A stretch of DNA of 60,967 nucleotides from positions 1 through 60,967 of the forward strand of contig CAZKCI010000076.1 in assembly GCA_964551475.1 (NCBI GenBank), read 5' to 3'. Shown in pieces: positions 41,366 to 49,525 of this stretch. This stretch comes from CAZKCI01 sp964551475 (GTDB taxonomy: Bacteria > Auribacterota > Erginobacteria > Erginobacterales > CAZKCI01). A program made the position numbers and the translations under genes. The number at the start of each line of letters is the position of its first letter. The first letter of the stretch is position 1. The notes under the pieces were generated by a model, which was given only the letters and a program-made list of their open reading frames with translations, had not been told where the DNA came from and did no database searches.

Positions 41366-42292
41366 ATGAGCAAAAAGGTATTGATCGCCACCGAAAAACC
41401 CTTCGCCGGCGCCGCCCGCGACGCCGTGGTCAAAACGATCACGGCCGCCGGACTCGAGGCGAAACTGCTGGAATCCTACACCAACCCCGCCGACCTCCTC
41501 GCGGCGGTCGCCGACGCCGACGCCCTGATCGTCCGCTCCGACAAGGTGACGGACGCGGTCCTCAGCGCGGGGAAAAACCTGAAGATCGTCGTCCGCGCTG
41601 GGGCGGGCTACGACAACGTCGACTGCGCCGCGGCCAAGGCGAAAATGGTCGTGGTCATGAACACGCCCGGCCAGAACGCCAACGCGGTCGCCGAACTCGC
41701 GATCGGGATGATGATCATGATGGCGAGAGGCAAGTACAGCGGCAAGTCCGGGACCGAGGTCTCCGGCAAGACCCTCGGCCTCCACGGCTTCGGCGCCGTC
41801 GCCCGGCGGGTCGCCGCGATCGCGCGCCAGGGTTTCGGCATGAAGATCCTCGCCTTCGACCCCTTCGTCCCCGCCGCGAAGATGAAGGAAGCGGGCGCGG
41901 AGGCGGCTCCCCTGGAGACGCTCTTCGAGAAGTCCGACTACATATCCCTCCATGTCCCCCTCCTCCCCGCGACCGAGCGCTCGATCAACTACAACCTCAT
42001 GAAGCGGATGAAGAAGGGGGCGGCCCTGATCAACACCGCCCGGGCCGAGGTGGTCAACGAGGCCGATCTCCTGAAGATCTACGCCGAGCGGCCGGACATC
42101 AAGTACGCCTCCGACATCACTCCCCTGAACCAGAAGGAGATGGTCGCCTGCGACGGGAACCGCTGCTTCTTCACGCCCAAGAAGATGGGGGCCCAGACCG
42201 CGGAAGCGAACTTCAACGCCGGCGTGGCGGCGGCGAAACAGATCATCGCCTTCTTCGAGAAGGGCGACACCACCTACCAGGTCAACAAGTAG
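41366..42292 (+). CDS. serA: Short D-3-phosphoglycerate dehydrogenase with Lys at the catalytic His position
   Basis: 308 aa from ATG 41366 (CGGAGGTTCCC upstream); the frame is open 18 codons earlier but without a ribosome site. Rossmann loop LGLHGFGAVARRVAAIARQ, catalytic Arg in NTARAEVVNEADL, Glu in the following helix. The normal TPHxGAxT motif reads FTPKKMGAQTAEAN, so the catalytic His is Lys. There is no C-terminal ACT or regulatory domain. A short class of PGDH with Lys at this site (called type IIIK) is known to me from a protozoan enzyme. First step of serine synthesis; followed by a strong terminator. Confidence 0.92.
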   Translation: MSKKVLIATEKPFAGAARDAVVKTITAAGLEAKLLESYTNPADLLAAVADADALIVRSDKVTDAVLSAGKNLKIVVRAGAGYDNVDCAAAKAKMVVVMNTPGQNANAVAELAIGMMIMMARGKYSGKSGTEVSGKTLGLHGFGAVARRVAAIARQGFGMKILAFDPFVPAAKMKEAGAEAAPLETLFEKSDYISLHVPLLPATERSINYNLMKRMKKGAALINTARAEVVNEADLLKIYAERPDIKYASDITPLNQKEMVACDGNRCFFTPKKMGAQTAEANFNAGVAAAKQIIAFFEKGDTTYQVNK

Positions 42293-42309
42293 CGTCGTTT
42301 GCTCACAAA

Positions 42310-42345
42310 CGAGGGGGCGGCGTTGCGCCGCCCCCTCGATTTTTT
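42310..42345 (+). terminator. Intrinsic terminator of serA
   Basis: CGAGGGGGCGGCG, 3-nt loop, exact 13-bp complement, then six T. Starts 18 bp after the serA stop and ends the DUF1015-serC-serA unit. Confidence 0.93.
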
Positions 42346-42349
42346 ACGA

Positions 42350-42412
42350 GCCAAGCCAAGCCCAATTCGTGAAATTCGCGCAATCGTAGTTCCATTCAGC
42401 CAAGCCAGCCGC
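42350..42412. repeat. W4 words before the radical SAM stop
   Basis: CCAATTCGTGAAATTCGCGC and CAATCGTAGTTCC words flanked by GCCAAGCCAAGCC, ending at the stop codon of the radical SAM gene (42414). Confidence 0.75.
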
Positions 42413-42413
42413 A

Positions 42414-45050
42414 TCAAATCACCAGCGACCGCACCTCCGCCCCCACCGCTCCCGGGTGGCCGCCGCCGATCAGGGCCGAGAGGAGCCCCGCCAGGTCAAA
42501 ACGGGGGCCGCAGACGAGAGAGGCCGCGAAGCCTCTCCCCTCCCGAAAACGCCCCTCGCAGAGAAGATTCTTCCGGCTCTTCTCCGCGATCTCCAGACGA
42601 TATCCTTCTCCTTCCCGGACCAGGTGAAAGGCGATCCGGCATTTTTTTAGATGCTCCTCGAAACGGCGGCGGGCGCCCGGCCGGCCTTCGCCGACACTGA
42701 TCGCCACCTCCGCCCGGAGAAACTCCCCCGGCGTAAAGCTTTTGATCCGCCCGAGGAGTCTGAGCGAGCCCCCGATGTCCATATCGTCCATAGCGTCCAT
42801 TTCGTCCATACCGTCCATCGCCAGAGCCCTCACAGCCACCACTGTCTCTCCCCAGACCCCCTCGAAGCGGCCGTCCCAGGCGGCCGCCGAGAAAAGCGCC
42901 TCCCGGGCGGAAAGGACTCTCCCCGCCAGAGAGGGGCGCGCGGCGAAGAGACCGCGCAGGATGAGCGCCTCGGCCGCGGCCGGTTGGAGACCGGCGAACT
43001 CCCTCCCCAGCCGCGCGCGGTAATAGGCAGGCTTGATCCGTTCTTTCCCGCGCATCAATGCCGCGAGGCGATCGAGATACTCCCTCCCCGTTTCGTTTGA
43101 GTTCGCCTGTCGGTTCGGACGGAGAATGCAGCCGGGGATCTTTCCCGTTTTCTTTCCTCCGCTTTCATTCCCGGCGGCATCACCTCCCCGGATCCGGAGA
43201 TATTCGCTATAAAGAAGATCGCCGGAGACCGGAGAGCGGAGGAAAGAAAATGGGAAGGGATGCTCAGCGTCCTTCTCCCCCAGAAATTCCCGGTTCCACA
43301 GCCCCTTCCCCTCGAGCCATCCCTGCAGCGCCGGCCAGTATCTTGGGCTCAGCGATCCGTCATAGCAATAGCCCCAGCGGGCGAACTCGACCAGCGCGCC
43401 GGCCAATCGACCGCCGCCGAGAGCGAGGACCTGGGAGACGCAGTAGTCCTTCCATTCCATGGCGAGGCGGGCTTCGAAGCCCGCCGCGGTACAGGCGGCG
43501 AAGACCTCCTCGACGATCCCTTTCCATTCCCTTTCTTCGAGGAACAGCCGGTCATATTGCAGCGGCGTCAGAGGCATCCGGACCAGGTAGCCGAAACTGA
43601 AGATCACGCGCGACGACTCGCCGCTCTTTCGGCGAGCGGCCCAACCGGCGATAAACTCGCGGAATTCCCGGATGTCGTCTTGGCCCTCGTGGCCGGTGAG
43701 CAGATAGAAGAGCTTGATCTCCCGCACCCCCCGTCGGAGAAGCTCGTCAAGAACAACCGTGATCTCCGGCGCGGCGAGTGCTTTGTTGAGAAAGGCCCGC
43801 AACCTTTCGCTGATCCCCTCGATGCCCAGAGTGAATGACCGCTTCCCGGCCGCGATCTCGGCCGCGATCAAACCGGCGCGGGAAACGAGCAGGTCCGACC
43901 TCTGGGACTTGAAGCCGACCCGTTCGCAAAGAGCGTTCAGATCGAAGATGAGGTCGAAGATCTCCCGGTGGGCGTTGAAAGTGAAGGACATCACTTCCAG
44001 GTTTCTCGCCCCGCTGGCGCGTTTCCGATCGAGCGCGGCGGCGAGGATCTCCTTCGCCGGGATCTCCCGGTAAGGGCGGCGATCGTAGCACTCGAAGCAG
44101 AACGAGCAGGAGCCCGGACAACCGCGGGAGATAGCCAGACGCGCGGTATCCGCCTCCTCCCCGTTGAGAACGGGATAGGCGGGGGGGGCCTCCGGCCCGA
44201 AGCCGGGCCCAATTCGTGAAATTCGCGCAATTCGTAGTTCATTCGCCAAGCCAAAACCAGGGCCATTCGCGTCAATTCGCGTGAATTCGCGGTTAATTTT
44301 TGCCGGGCCCACGCCGGACTCATTCGCGTCAATTCGTGCCAATTCGTGGAATTCTTCAGTCGGGCCACGGGCCTGCACCACCGCCTTCACCACCTCTTTC
44401 TCCGGAGATCCCGCCGCCCAGAAAGCGGGAACGCCGGCCGCCGCCGCGGCCAGCCGAACCCTCCGATCCTTCCCCCGGCTTTCCCGGAACGACCGCAACA
44501 GGGGGCCGACCTGCTCCTCGCCTTCTCCGAAAAATATCCCGTCCACCATGGATTCCCCGTCCGGTCCCACGATCGCCCCCGAGGCCGAGGCGTTGGATCC
44601 CCCCATGATGATCAGGGGATGGCGCTCGTCTCTCTCCCGCGACCAGACCGGGAGCCCGGAGCGGATGAGCAGGAGCGGGAGGTTGACGAGTTCGAGGAGG
44701 CAGGAATTGGAGATCAGGAGGATCTCGAAATCCTGCGCCGGACGGAGCGACTGGAGACCGAAGAGATAGGGGATGCCGTCCCGGTCGAAGACGCGCCGAT
44801 CGGGCGCGGAGGGGAAGAAACTCATATCGATATATCCCTTCGGAAATGCCATTCGCGCCTCCGGGAAGAGAAAGAGATGGGCGAGAGACGCCTCGGCGTC
44901 GCGGAAGGGGGAGAGGCGGACGATCATTATCTTCCCGTCCGCCTCCGCGAAAGGCGGGTTGCCGAATGTCGGGTTCTCCCGGGGGAGGAAGAGGGCCGCC
45001 GTGGCGAGACGGGGGTAATTCCGGAGAAGATATGGGGAGAGGTCAGCCAT
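42414..45050 (-). CDS. Large radical SAM protein with in-frame repeat insertions
   Basis: 878 aa. N-terminal part (1-215) looks like a B12-binding-domain-like region (YLFGLQSLRPAQDFEILLISNSCLLELVNL, LIIMGGSNASASG). The radical SAM core begins with SRGCPGSCSFC (CxxxCxxC, about residue 312). Residues 224-284 (FHELARIDANESGVGPAKI...) are encoded by W4 word DNA identical in style to intergenic arrays, and residues 744-758 (MDGMDEMDAMDDMDI) by 9-nt words. Both are in frame and precede or follow the core without destroying it. Similar in layout to TIGR03960/YgiQ-like proteins; function unknown. The product may be a tRNA or cofactor modifying enzyme; this is inference. Confidence 0.85.
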   Translation of the reverse strand: MADLSPYLLRNYPRLATAALFLPRENPTFGNPPFAEADGKIMIVRLSPFRDAEASLAHLFLFPEARMAFPKGYIDMSFFPSAPDRRVFDRDGIPYLFGLQSLRPAQDFEILLISNSCLLELVNLPLLLIRSGLPVWSRERDERHPLIIMGGSNASASGAIVGPDGESMVDGIFFGEGEEQVGPLLRSFRESRGKDRRVRLAAAAAGVPAFWAAGSPEKEVVKAVVQARGPTEEFHELARIDANESGVGPAKINREFTRIDANGPGFGLANELRIARISRIGPGFGPEAPPAYPVLNGEEADTARLAISRGCPGSCSFCFECYDRRPYREIPAKEILAAALDRKRASGARNLEVMSFTFNAHREIFDLIFDLNALCERVGFKSQRSDLLVSRAGLIAAEIAAGKRSFTLGIEGISERLRAFLNKALAAPEITVVLDELLRRGVREIKLFYLLTGHEGQDDIREFREFIAGWAARRKSGESSRVIFSFGYLVRMPLTPLQYDRLFLEEREWKGIVEEVFAACTAAGFEARLAMEWKDYCVSQVLALGGGRLAGALVEFARWGYCYDGSLSPRYWPALQGWLEGKGLWNREFLGEKDAEHPFPFSFLRSPVSGDLLYSEYLRIRGGDAAGNESGGKKTGKIPGCILRPNRQANSNETGREYLDRLAALMRGKERIKPAYYRARLGREFAGLQPAAAEALILRGLFAARPSLAGRVLSAREALFSAAAWDGRFEGVWGETVVAVRALAMDGMDEMDAMDDMDIGGSLRLLGRIKSFTPGEFLRAEVAISVGEGRPGARRRFEEHLKKCRIAFHLVREGEGYRLEIAEKSRKNLLCEGRFREGRGFAASLVCGPRFDLAGLLSALIGGGHPGAVGAEVRSLVI
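42775..42820. repeat. In-frame 9-nt word array inside the radical SAM gene
   Basis: GTCCATATC, GTCCATAGC, GTCCATTTC, GTCCATACC in tandem; the period is a multiple of three, so the reading frame is kept (MDx triplets). Confidence 0.85.
44205..44365. repeat. In-frame W4 word array inside the radical SAM gene
   Basis: Words CCAATTCGTGAAATTCGCGC, GCGTCAATTCGCGTGAATTC, GTCAATTCGTGCCAATTCG with separators GCCAAGCCAAAACC and GCCGGGCCCACGCC. Encodes about 60 residues just before the radical SAM cluster motif. All other W4 arrays in the window are intergenic. Confidence 0.9.
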
Positions 45051-45098
45051 GGCGGGGGAGAAAGTGATCAGTGATCGGTGATCACTTTCTTTCCCGCC
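45051..45098. repeat. Hairpin of GATCACTGATC words over the pqiC stop
   Basis: GAAAGTGATCA (45060-45070), 8-nt loop, complement (45079-45089), extended on both sides by GGCGGG/CCCGCC. It covers the pqiC stop codon (45068-45070) and ends next to the start codon of the radical SAM gene (45050). Confidence 0.8.
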
Positions 45099-45703
45099 GC
45101 CAGGCGGGAAAGAACCCCCGAACTTTCCAACGCCGCCAGCGCGTCTTCGATCGCCTCCCGCACCGCCGAGCTCATCGCCGGGGCGAACCCGCCCTCCTTC
45201 TCCTGGCGGATTTCGGAGGAGGCGGTGAACGTCCAGAGAGAAGAGGAGGATTTGCCTTCGATGAGGAAGAGCGTCAGCTCGCAGACGGCGTAGGTCTTCG
45301 CTCCGTCCACCAACTGGTCGAAGGCGACGATCTCTCCCTCCAGGACCAGGTCGGCGAGTCCTTCGATGAGCAGCTCGGAGAAGTCCGCCCCGCGGAAGAG
45401 GCCGGAACGATCGGCGATGTTCTTGAGCGCCCGCCGGACCATCTCGTCGGGCGGCTCCGCCCAGCGGCTGTACTCGTAAAAGCCGAGGTCATAGGCCGAG
45501 GTGCGGTAGACGATCTGATCGCGGTAGCGGCTGGGCGCGCGAATCTTCCCGATCCCCAGGATGACCGGGTGCTGGGAAGGCGAGCGGACGATCGCCGGAT
45601 CGGTCTCGATCAGATAGTACTTCGTGGGCAATCCGGCCGAGCGGCAGGAGAGCCCGGCTGCGAACAAAATCATGATCATCATAGCGCGAGCGTGTCTTTT
45701 CAT
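45068..45703 (-). CDS. pqiC: PqiC-like ABC-transport auxiliary lipoprotein
   Basis: 211 aa. Signal peptide with a Cys at residue 20 (ILFAAGLSC, atypical lipobox). Family markers KYYLIET, ILGIGKIRAPSRYRDQIVYRTSAYDLGFYEYSRWAEPPDEMVRRAL match the DUF330/PqiC auxiliary component. Likely an outer-membrane-anchored partner of the MCE protein. The C-terminal residues VITDH are encoded by a hairpin repeat. Last gene of the mlaE-mlaF-mlaD-pqiC set; ATG follows GAGAGGAAAATCAC. Confidence 0.88.
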   Translation of the reverse strand: MKRHARAMMIMILFAAGLSCRSAGLPTKYYLIETDPAIVRSPSQHPVILGIGKIRAPSRYRDQIVYRTSAYDLGFYEYSRWAEPPDEMVRRALKNIADRSGLFRGADFSELLIEGLADLVLEGEIVAFDQLVDGAKTYAVCELTLFLIEGKSSSSLWTFTASSEIRQEKEGGFAPAMSSAVREAIEDALAALESSGVLSRLAAGKKVITDH

Positions 45704-45724
45704 GTGATTTTCCTCTCAGTGTCT

Positions 45725-45781
45725 CGTCTCCCATCCCCTACCCTCTATCCCCCATCCTCTACCCTCTATCCCCCATCCTTT
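45725..45781. repeat. W16 word array (CCCTCTATCCCCCATCCTCTA)
   Basis: Two and a half tandem units of CCATCCTCTACCCTCTATCC type, ending 6 nt from the mlaD stop. Confidence 0.8.
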
Positions 45782-45786
45782 GTTCA

Positions 45787-46530
45787 TCACCGGGCGTAGG
45801 GCTTGTCCGGCTCCGACTTGCCCCAGAAGACCGCCGAGGGATGGTCCTTGAGACCCCGGGAGGCCTGGGCCGCCTCGGAGGCCGTCTCCCGCACCGCCTG
45901 CATGGTCCGGGTGATCTCGTATTCCGTGTTGACCACCGATCCCCGTGCGGTCTTCAGAAAGATGACCATCTCCTGGAGCGCCTCCCGCGCCGCCGCCACC
46001 GCCTCGTCCGCCTCGTTGATAATCGTGCCCAGCCGTTCCGTGTTGAGGTCCCCCAGGCCGCGGTCGAGCTTGCCCAAAAGGTTGCGGATCTCGGCGAGGA
46101 TCTGGGGCAGGGAGGAGGAGATGTCGGCGATGATCGAGCGGCGGGAGGGGATGAACGAACCGGGCGAGAGAAGAGGCCCGCCGGGATCCCCCCCCGAAAG
46201 CTCCACCTGCACCCCGCCCATCAAGCTCGCTATGTCCAGCGTGGCGACCGTTCCCTCCCTGAGCGTCACCCTCCGCGGGTTCAGTCCCAGTGTGACCAGC
46301 ACCTCGTTCGTGTCCGTCACCCCGATCTCCTCCACCTTGCCTACCGGGACTCCCTGGTACTGCACCCGGGCATCCTTGTTCAGTCCGCTGACGCTTTCCT
46401 GAAATTTCACGTAATAGAGGACCGCGGGCGTCCGGCGGCGGAAGGAGACCAGTGTAAAAACTCCCGCCACCAGCGCCGCTCCGCAGAGCAGGGAAACGCC
46501 GACCTTGATCTTTTCCGCGCGTGTCGCCAT
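45787..46530 (-). CDS. mlaD: MlaD/MCE-domain substrate-binding protein
   Basis: 247 aa. One N-terminal membrane helix (VGVSLLCGAALVAGVFTLVSF), then an MCE domain (residues 37-115; VSGLNKDARVQYQGVPVGKVEEI, LDIASLMGGVQVELSGG), then a coiled-coil C-terminal half. MCE proteins form rings or tubes that carry lipids across the periplasm. Its ATG overlaps the mlaF stop (TGATG). Confidence 0.94.
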   Translation of the reverse strand: MATRAEKIKVGVSLLCGAALVAGVFTLVSFRRRTPAVLYYVKFQESVSGLNKDARVQYQGVPVGKVEEIGVTDTNEVLVTLGLNPRRVTLREGTVATLDIASLMGGVQVELSGGDPGGPLLSPGSFIPSRRSIIADISSSLPQILAEIRNLLGKLDRGLGDLNTERLGTIINEADEAVAAAREALQEMVIFLKTARGSVVNTEYEITRTMQAVRETASEAAQASRGLKDHPSAVFWGKSEPDKPYAR

Positions 46531-47321
46531 CAGTTGCCTCCCGGAAGGCCGGCGGCGACCAGCTCCTCGATCGCCTGGTCCGGTCTGCGTTCAAAAAACT
46601 GGCGCAGGCGGGGCTGGCTGCTCGTCTCCGCCTCCGCGACCGCGCCGTCGAAGATGATCCGGCCGCGGTCCAGCATCAGGACCCGGTCGGCGATGGCGCG
46701 GATGGACTGGAGGTCATGGGTGACCACCATCATGGTGCAGTGCATGAGCCTCCTCAGATCCAGGACCAGCTGGTCGAGGCCGGCCGCGGTGATGGGATCG
46801 AGGCCGGTGGTCGGCTCGTCGAAGAAGACGATCTCCGGATCCATCGCCACCGCCCGGGCGAAACCCACCCGCTTCTTCATCCCCCCCGAGAGCTCCGCGG
46901 GCATAAAGTGCCCGTAATTGCCCAGGCCGACCAGGCTGAGCTTCAGCCGGACCAGGGAGTCGATCAGGTCCCGGTCCATCCGCCCGAACTCCTCCATGGG
47001 CAGTCCCACGTTCTCCGCCGCGCTCATCGAGTTGAAAAGCGCGGAGGATTGAAAGGAGATCCCGATCCGCCTCAGGATTTGCGCCCGTTCGTCTTCGTCC
47101 AGGTGGGTGACCTCCTCCCCCCAGAACCGGATCACGCCTTCGTGGGGAGGGAGCAGTCCGGTCAAATTGCGCAGCAGCGTGGTCTTTCCGCAGCCGGAGG
47201 GGCCGATCACGGCCAGGATCTCCCCCGGATAGACGTCGAAGGAGATGCGGTCCAGGATCACCCGATCGCCGAAGCGGGTGAGGAGGTTGCGCGCCTCGAT
47301 GACGGCTTTTCGCTCGCTCAT
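46530..47321 (-). CDS. mlaF: MlaF-type ABC transporter ATPase
   Basis: 263 aa. Walker A GPSGCGKTTLLRNLTGL, signature AELSGGMKKRVGFARAVA (the MKKR form typical of MlaF), Walker B EIVFFDEPTTGLDP, MVVTHDLQSI. GISFQSSALFNSMSAAENVGLP is the family Q-loop. Energises lipid transport with MlaE; overlaps mlaE by 4 bp (ATGA). Confidence 0.96.
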   Translation of the reverse strand: MSERKAVIEARNLLTRFGDRVILDRISFDVYPGEILAVIGPSGCGKTTLLRNLTGLLPPHEGVIRFWGEEVTHLDEDERAQILRRIGISFQSSALFNSMSAAENVGLPMEEFGRMDRDLIDSLVRLKLSLVGLGNYGHFMPAELSGGMKKRVGFARAVAMDPEIVFFDEPTTGLDPITAAGLDQLVLDLRRLMHCTMMVVTHDLQSIRAIADRVLMLDRGRIIFDGAVAEAETSSQPRLRQFFERRPDQAIEELVAAGLPGGN

Positions 47322-48421
47322 GACGTGAGGTAGAAGAGGGTGGCGAAGACCAGGTCCGCCACCACGATCAGGAAGATGTCCATGACCACCGCCCGGGTGG
47401 TGGAGATTCCCACCCCGCGGGCGCCCCCGGTGACCTTGAGCCCATTATAGCACCCGACCACGACGATGATCAGGGCGAAGACAAAGGACTTCACGAACCC
47501 CTGCATCAGGTCGTTCATCGTGACCGCCTGCAGTGTCTGCGCCCACCAGCGGTCGAAGGTGAAGCCCAGGACGAAGATCCCCAGCGCGAACCCGCCCGCC
47601 ACGCCCATGACGAATCCGAGCATGGTGAGGATGGGCATGACGATCAGGATGGCGAGGACCTTGGGGGCGATGAGGAACTTCGCCACGTTGAGCCCCATCC
47701 CCTTGAGCGCGTCGATTTCCTCGGAGACGGTCATGGTGGCGAGTTCGGCCGCGATCGCCGCCCCGGTCCGGGCCGAGACCACCACCCCGGTCATCACCAC
47801 CGCGAGTTCCCGGGCGAAGCCGATCACCACCAGTGAGGCCACCAGGATCTGCACGCCGAAAAGCCTCAGCTGGGCCGCCGAGAGCATGGCGATCACCACA
47901 CCGATGAGGAAATTGATCAGGGAGACGATCCCCACCGCCCGCCAGCCCATCTCGTGGAGTTCGCTCCAGAGCCCCTTCCAGCGCACCCCCCGCCCCTCGA
48001 AAGGGGCGATGAACGTCCAGTAGACCGCGTCCACGACCAGGCCGCCGGCGGCGGCGAACTCGTCCCGGAAGGAGAGCCCCCCCTCCCCCAGCCGTTCCAG
48101 GAAGCCGGGACGGGCGCGCGGAACCGCGGAAGGAGGGGCAAAGGAGGGGCGGATCAGATCGATAAACTCTCCCACGCTCTCGTTCGCCCCGGCCATCTCC
48201 ACCTCCGCCCCGGCCGCGCGCGCGCGCTGGACCGCCCGGGAGAGCCAGGCCCCGCCCCGGCTGTCGATCGCCGCGACCGCCCGGAAGTCGATCACGATCC
48301 GCCGTTCCTTGCGGTCGAGCAACCCTTCGATCTCCTTGAGAAGTCTCGCCCCTTCAGCATCGGTGAGGGCGCCGGAGAAGGTCACGGAGGCATCGGCCGG
48401 AGAGAGGTCGTTCGCCTTCAT
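47318..48421 (-). CDS. mlaE: MlaE-type permease fused to an N-terminal STAS domain
   Basis: 367 aa from ATG 48421 (a TTG lies three codons earlier). The MlaE permease core (about 140-367) has LINFLIGVVIAMLSAAQLRLFG, FARELAVVMTGVVVSARTGAAIAAELATMTVSEEIDALKGMGLNV. Residues 1-100 form a STAS-like domain (VTFSGALTDAEG..., RIVIDFRAVAAIDSRGGAWLSRAV). Elsewhere the STAS unit is usually a separate MlaB protein that binds MlaF, so this is a natural MlaB-MlaE fusion. No strong ribosome site seen. Confidence 0.93.
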   Translation of the reverse strand: MKANDLSPADASVTFSGALTDAEGARLLKEIEGLLDRKERRIVIDFRAVAAIDSRGGAWLSRAVQRARAAGAEVEMAGANESVGEFIDLIRPSFAPPSAVPRARPGFLERLGEGGLSFRDEFAAAGGLVVDAVYWTFIAPFEGRGVRWKGLWSELHEMGWRAVGIVSLINFLIGVVIAMLSAAQLRLFGVQILVASLVVIGFARELAVVMTGVVVSARTGAAIAAELATMTVSEEIDALKGMGLNVAKFLIAPKVLAILIVMPILTMLGFVMGVAGGFALGIFVLGFTFDRWWAQTLQAVTMNDLMQGFVKSFVFALIIVVVGCYNGLKVTGGARGVGISTTRAVVMDIFLIVVADLVFATLFYLTS

Positions 48422-48534
48422 CGGGACCAATGGTAGCAGAAATCACCCCGGGGGAAAAGAGGAGGGCAGGAAAAGCCTGACATTCTAGCGTCGGGCCTCC
48501 CGCCCCGACGCTCGACTGCCGGCCCGATTGTTAA

Positions 48535-48679
48535 TTCGTGAAGATTTGCGTAGATTCGCGGTTGAAACGGCCAAGCCATCGCCGGCTGGAATCGCGACAA
48601 GAATGTCGCTCCCACATACGCACAGAGTTCGCGCAGCCGCGTAGATTGTGGGAGGGGCATTCTTGCCCCGATCCCAGCC
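48535..48679. repeat. W4 words and a paired P2 palindrome upstream of the mla operon
   Basis: W4 (TTAATTCGTGAAGATTTGCG, 48531-48560), then two inverse P2 units: GGCTGGAATCGCGACAAGAA... (48584-48616) and its partner (48647-48679). Each P2 half is a hairpin (GCGACAAGAATGTCGC; GGGGCAAGAATGCCCC), and both halves also pair with each other. Confidence 0.85.
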
Positions 48680-48683
48680 ACAG

Positions 48684-49445
48684 TCAGCCCCGCGCCGGAA
48701 TCGGCGCCGGCGCCGCCCCCTCCCGATACTCCCAGAGCGAGATCTCCCCGCCGGTCATCCGGGCGAAACTCCGTCGCGAGAGCCAGGCCCCGGTGTTGCA
48801 GTAGACGCCCGCGCCGAAGCGGATCATCTCCGGGACATGGGTGTGTCCGAAGACCGCGATCTCGTCTCCCCCCTCGAGCCGCCTCCGGGCGAGGTCCCGG
48901 TACTCCTGGAGCATCGCCTCGGTCGGCGGATGGGTCATCTGGCGGCGGGAGAGCCCCGAGAAGAACTCGCCCAGGCGGATCCCGACGGTGGGGTGGATGA
49001 GACGGAAGAGGAACTGGTCGGCGGATGAGCGCAGCACCCGGTCGAGCAGGCGCCAGAGGGACTCCGCGCGGCGGATGCCGTCGGCGTGGCGAAGGTAGAC
49101 CTTCTTCCCCTGGATGTCGATCTCCACCGGGCCGGCGTGAATCCGCGCCCCGATCGTCTCGGAGAGAAATGTCCCCAGCGCGAAATCGTGATTCCCCCGC
49201 AGGTAGTGGACCGCCACCCCCTGTTCGACCAGCGAGCGCAGGGCATGGAGAACCGGGAAGTAATCGCGGCGGATGGCGGAGCGGTACTCCACCCAGAAAT
49301 CGAAGAGATCCCCGACGATGAAAAGGGACTCCGCTCCCGGGGCGATCGCGCGCAGCCAGGCGATCAGCGCCTCCTCGCGCCCCTCCCACCCTGGGTAAGA
49401 GAGGCCGAGATGCGCGTCGGAGACGAAGTAAGCGGAGTAGTCCAT
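48684..49445 (-). CDS. lpxH: UDP-2,3-diacylglucosamine diphosphatase-type phosphoesterase
   Basis: 253 aa. Calcineurin-like metallophosphoesterase with FVSDAHLG, VGDLFDFWVEYR, LRGNHDFALG, RHADGIRRAE and FGHTHVPE. The size and WVEYR fit LpxH, which makes lipid X in lipid A synthesis. The usual HGD is HAD, a small change next to a metal ligand. No Shine-Dalgarno: GTGAATAGTGAAT words abut the ATG. It lies upstream of the mla genes, both serving the outer membrane. Confidence 0.9.
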   Translation of the reverse strand: MDYSAYFVSDAHLGLSYPGWEGREEALIAWLRAIAPGAESLFIVGDLFDFWVEYRSAIRRDYFPVLHALRSLVEQGVAVHYLRGNHDFALGTFLSETIGARIHAGPVEIDIQGKKVYLRHADGIRRAESLWRLLDRVLRSSADQFLFRLIHPTVGIRLGEFFSGLSRRQMTHPPTEAMLQEYRDLARRRLEGGDEIAVFGHTHVPEMIRFGAGVYCNTGAWLSRRSFARMTGGEISLWEYREGAAPAPIPARG

Positions 49446-49480
49446 GATGGTGAATAGTGAATGGTGAATAGTGAATGGAA
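49446..49480. repeat. W15 word array (GTGAATAGTGAATG) abutting the lpxH start
   Basis: 9-nt words GTGAATAGT and GTGAATGGT, four units, running to the lpxH start codon. Confidence 0.8.
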
Positions 49481-49525
49481 GGGCGGACGTACTGATACCG
49501 CTCCTATTGCCTCACTCCCTAATCC

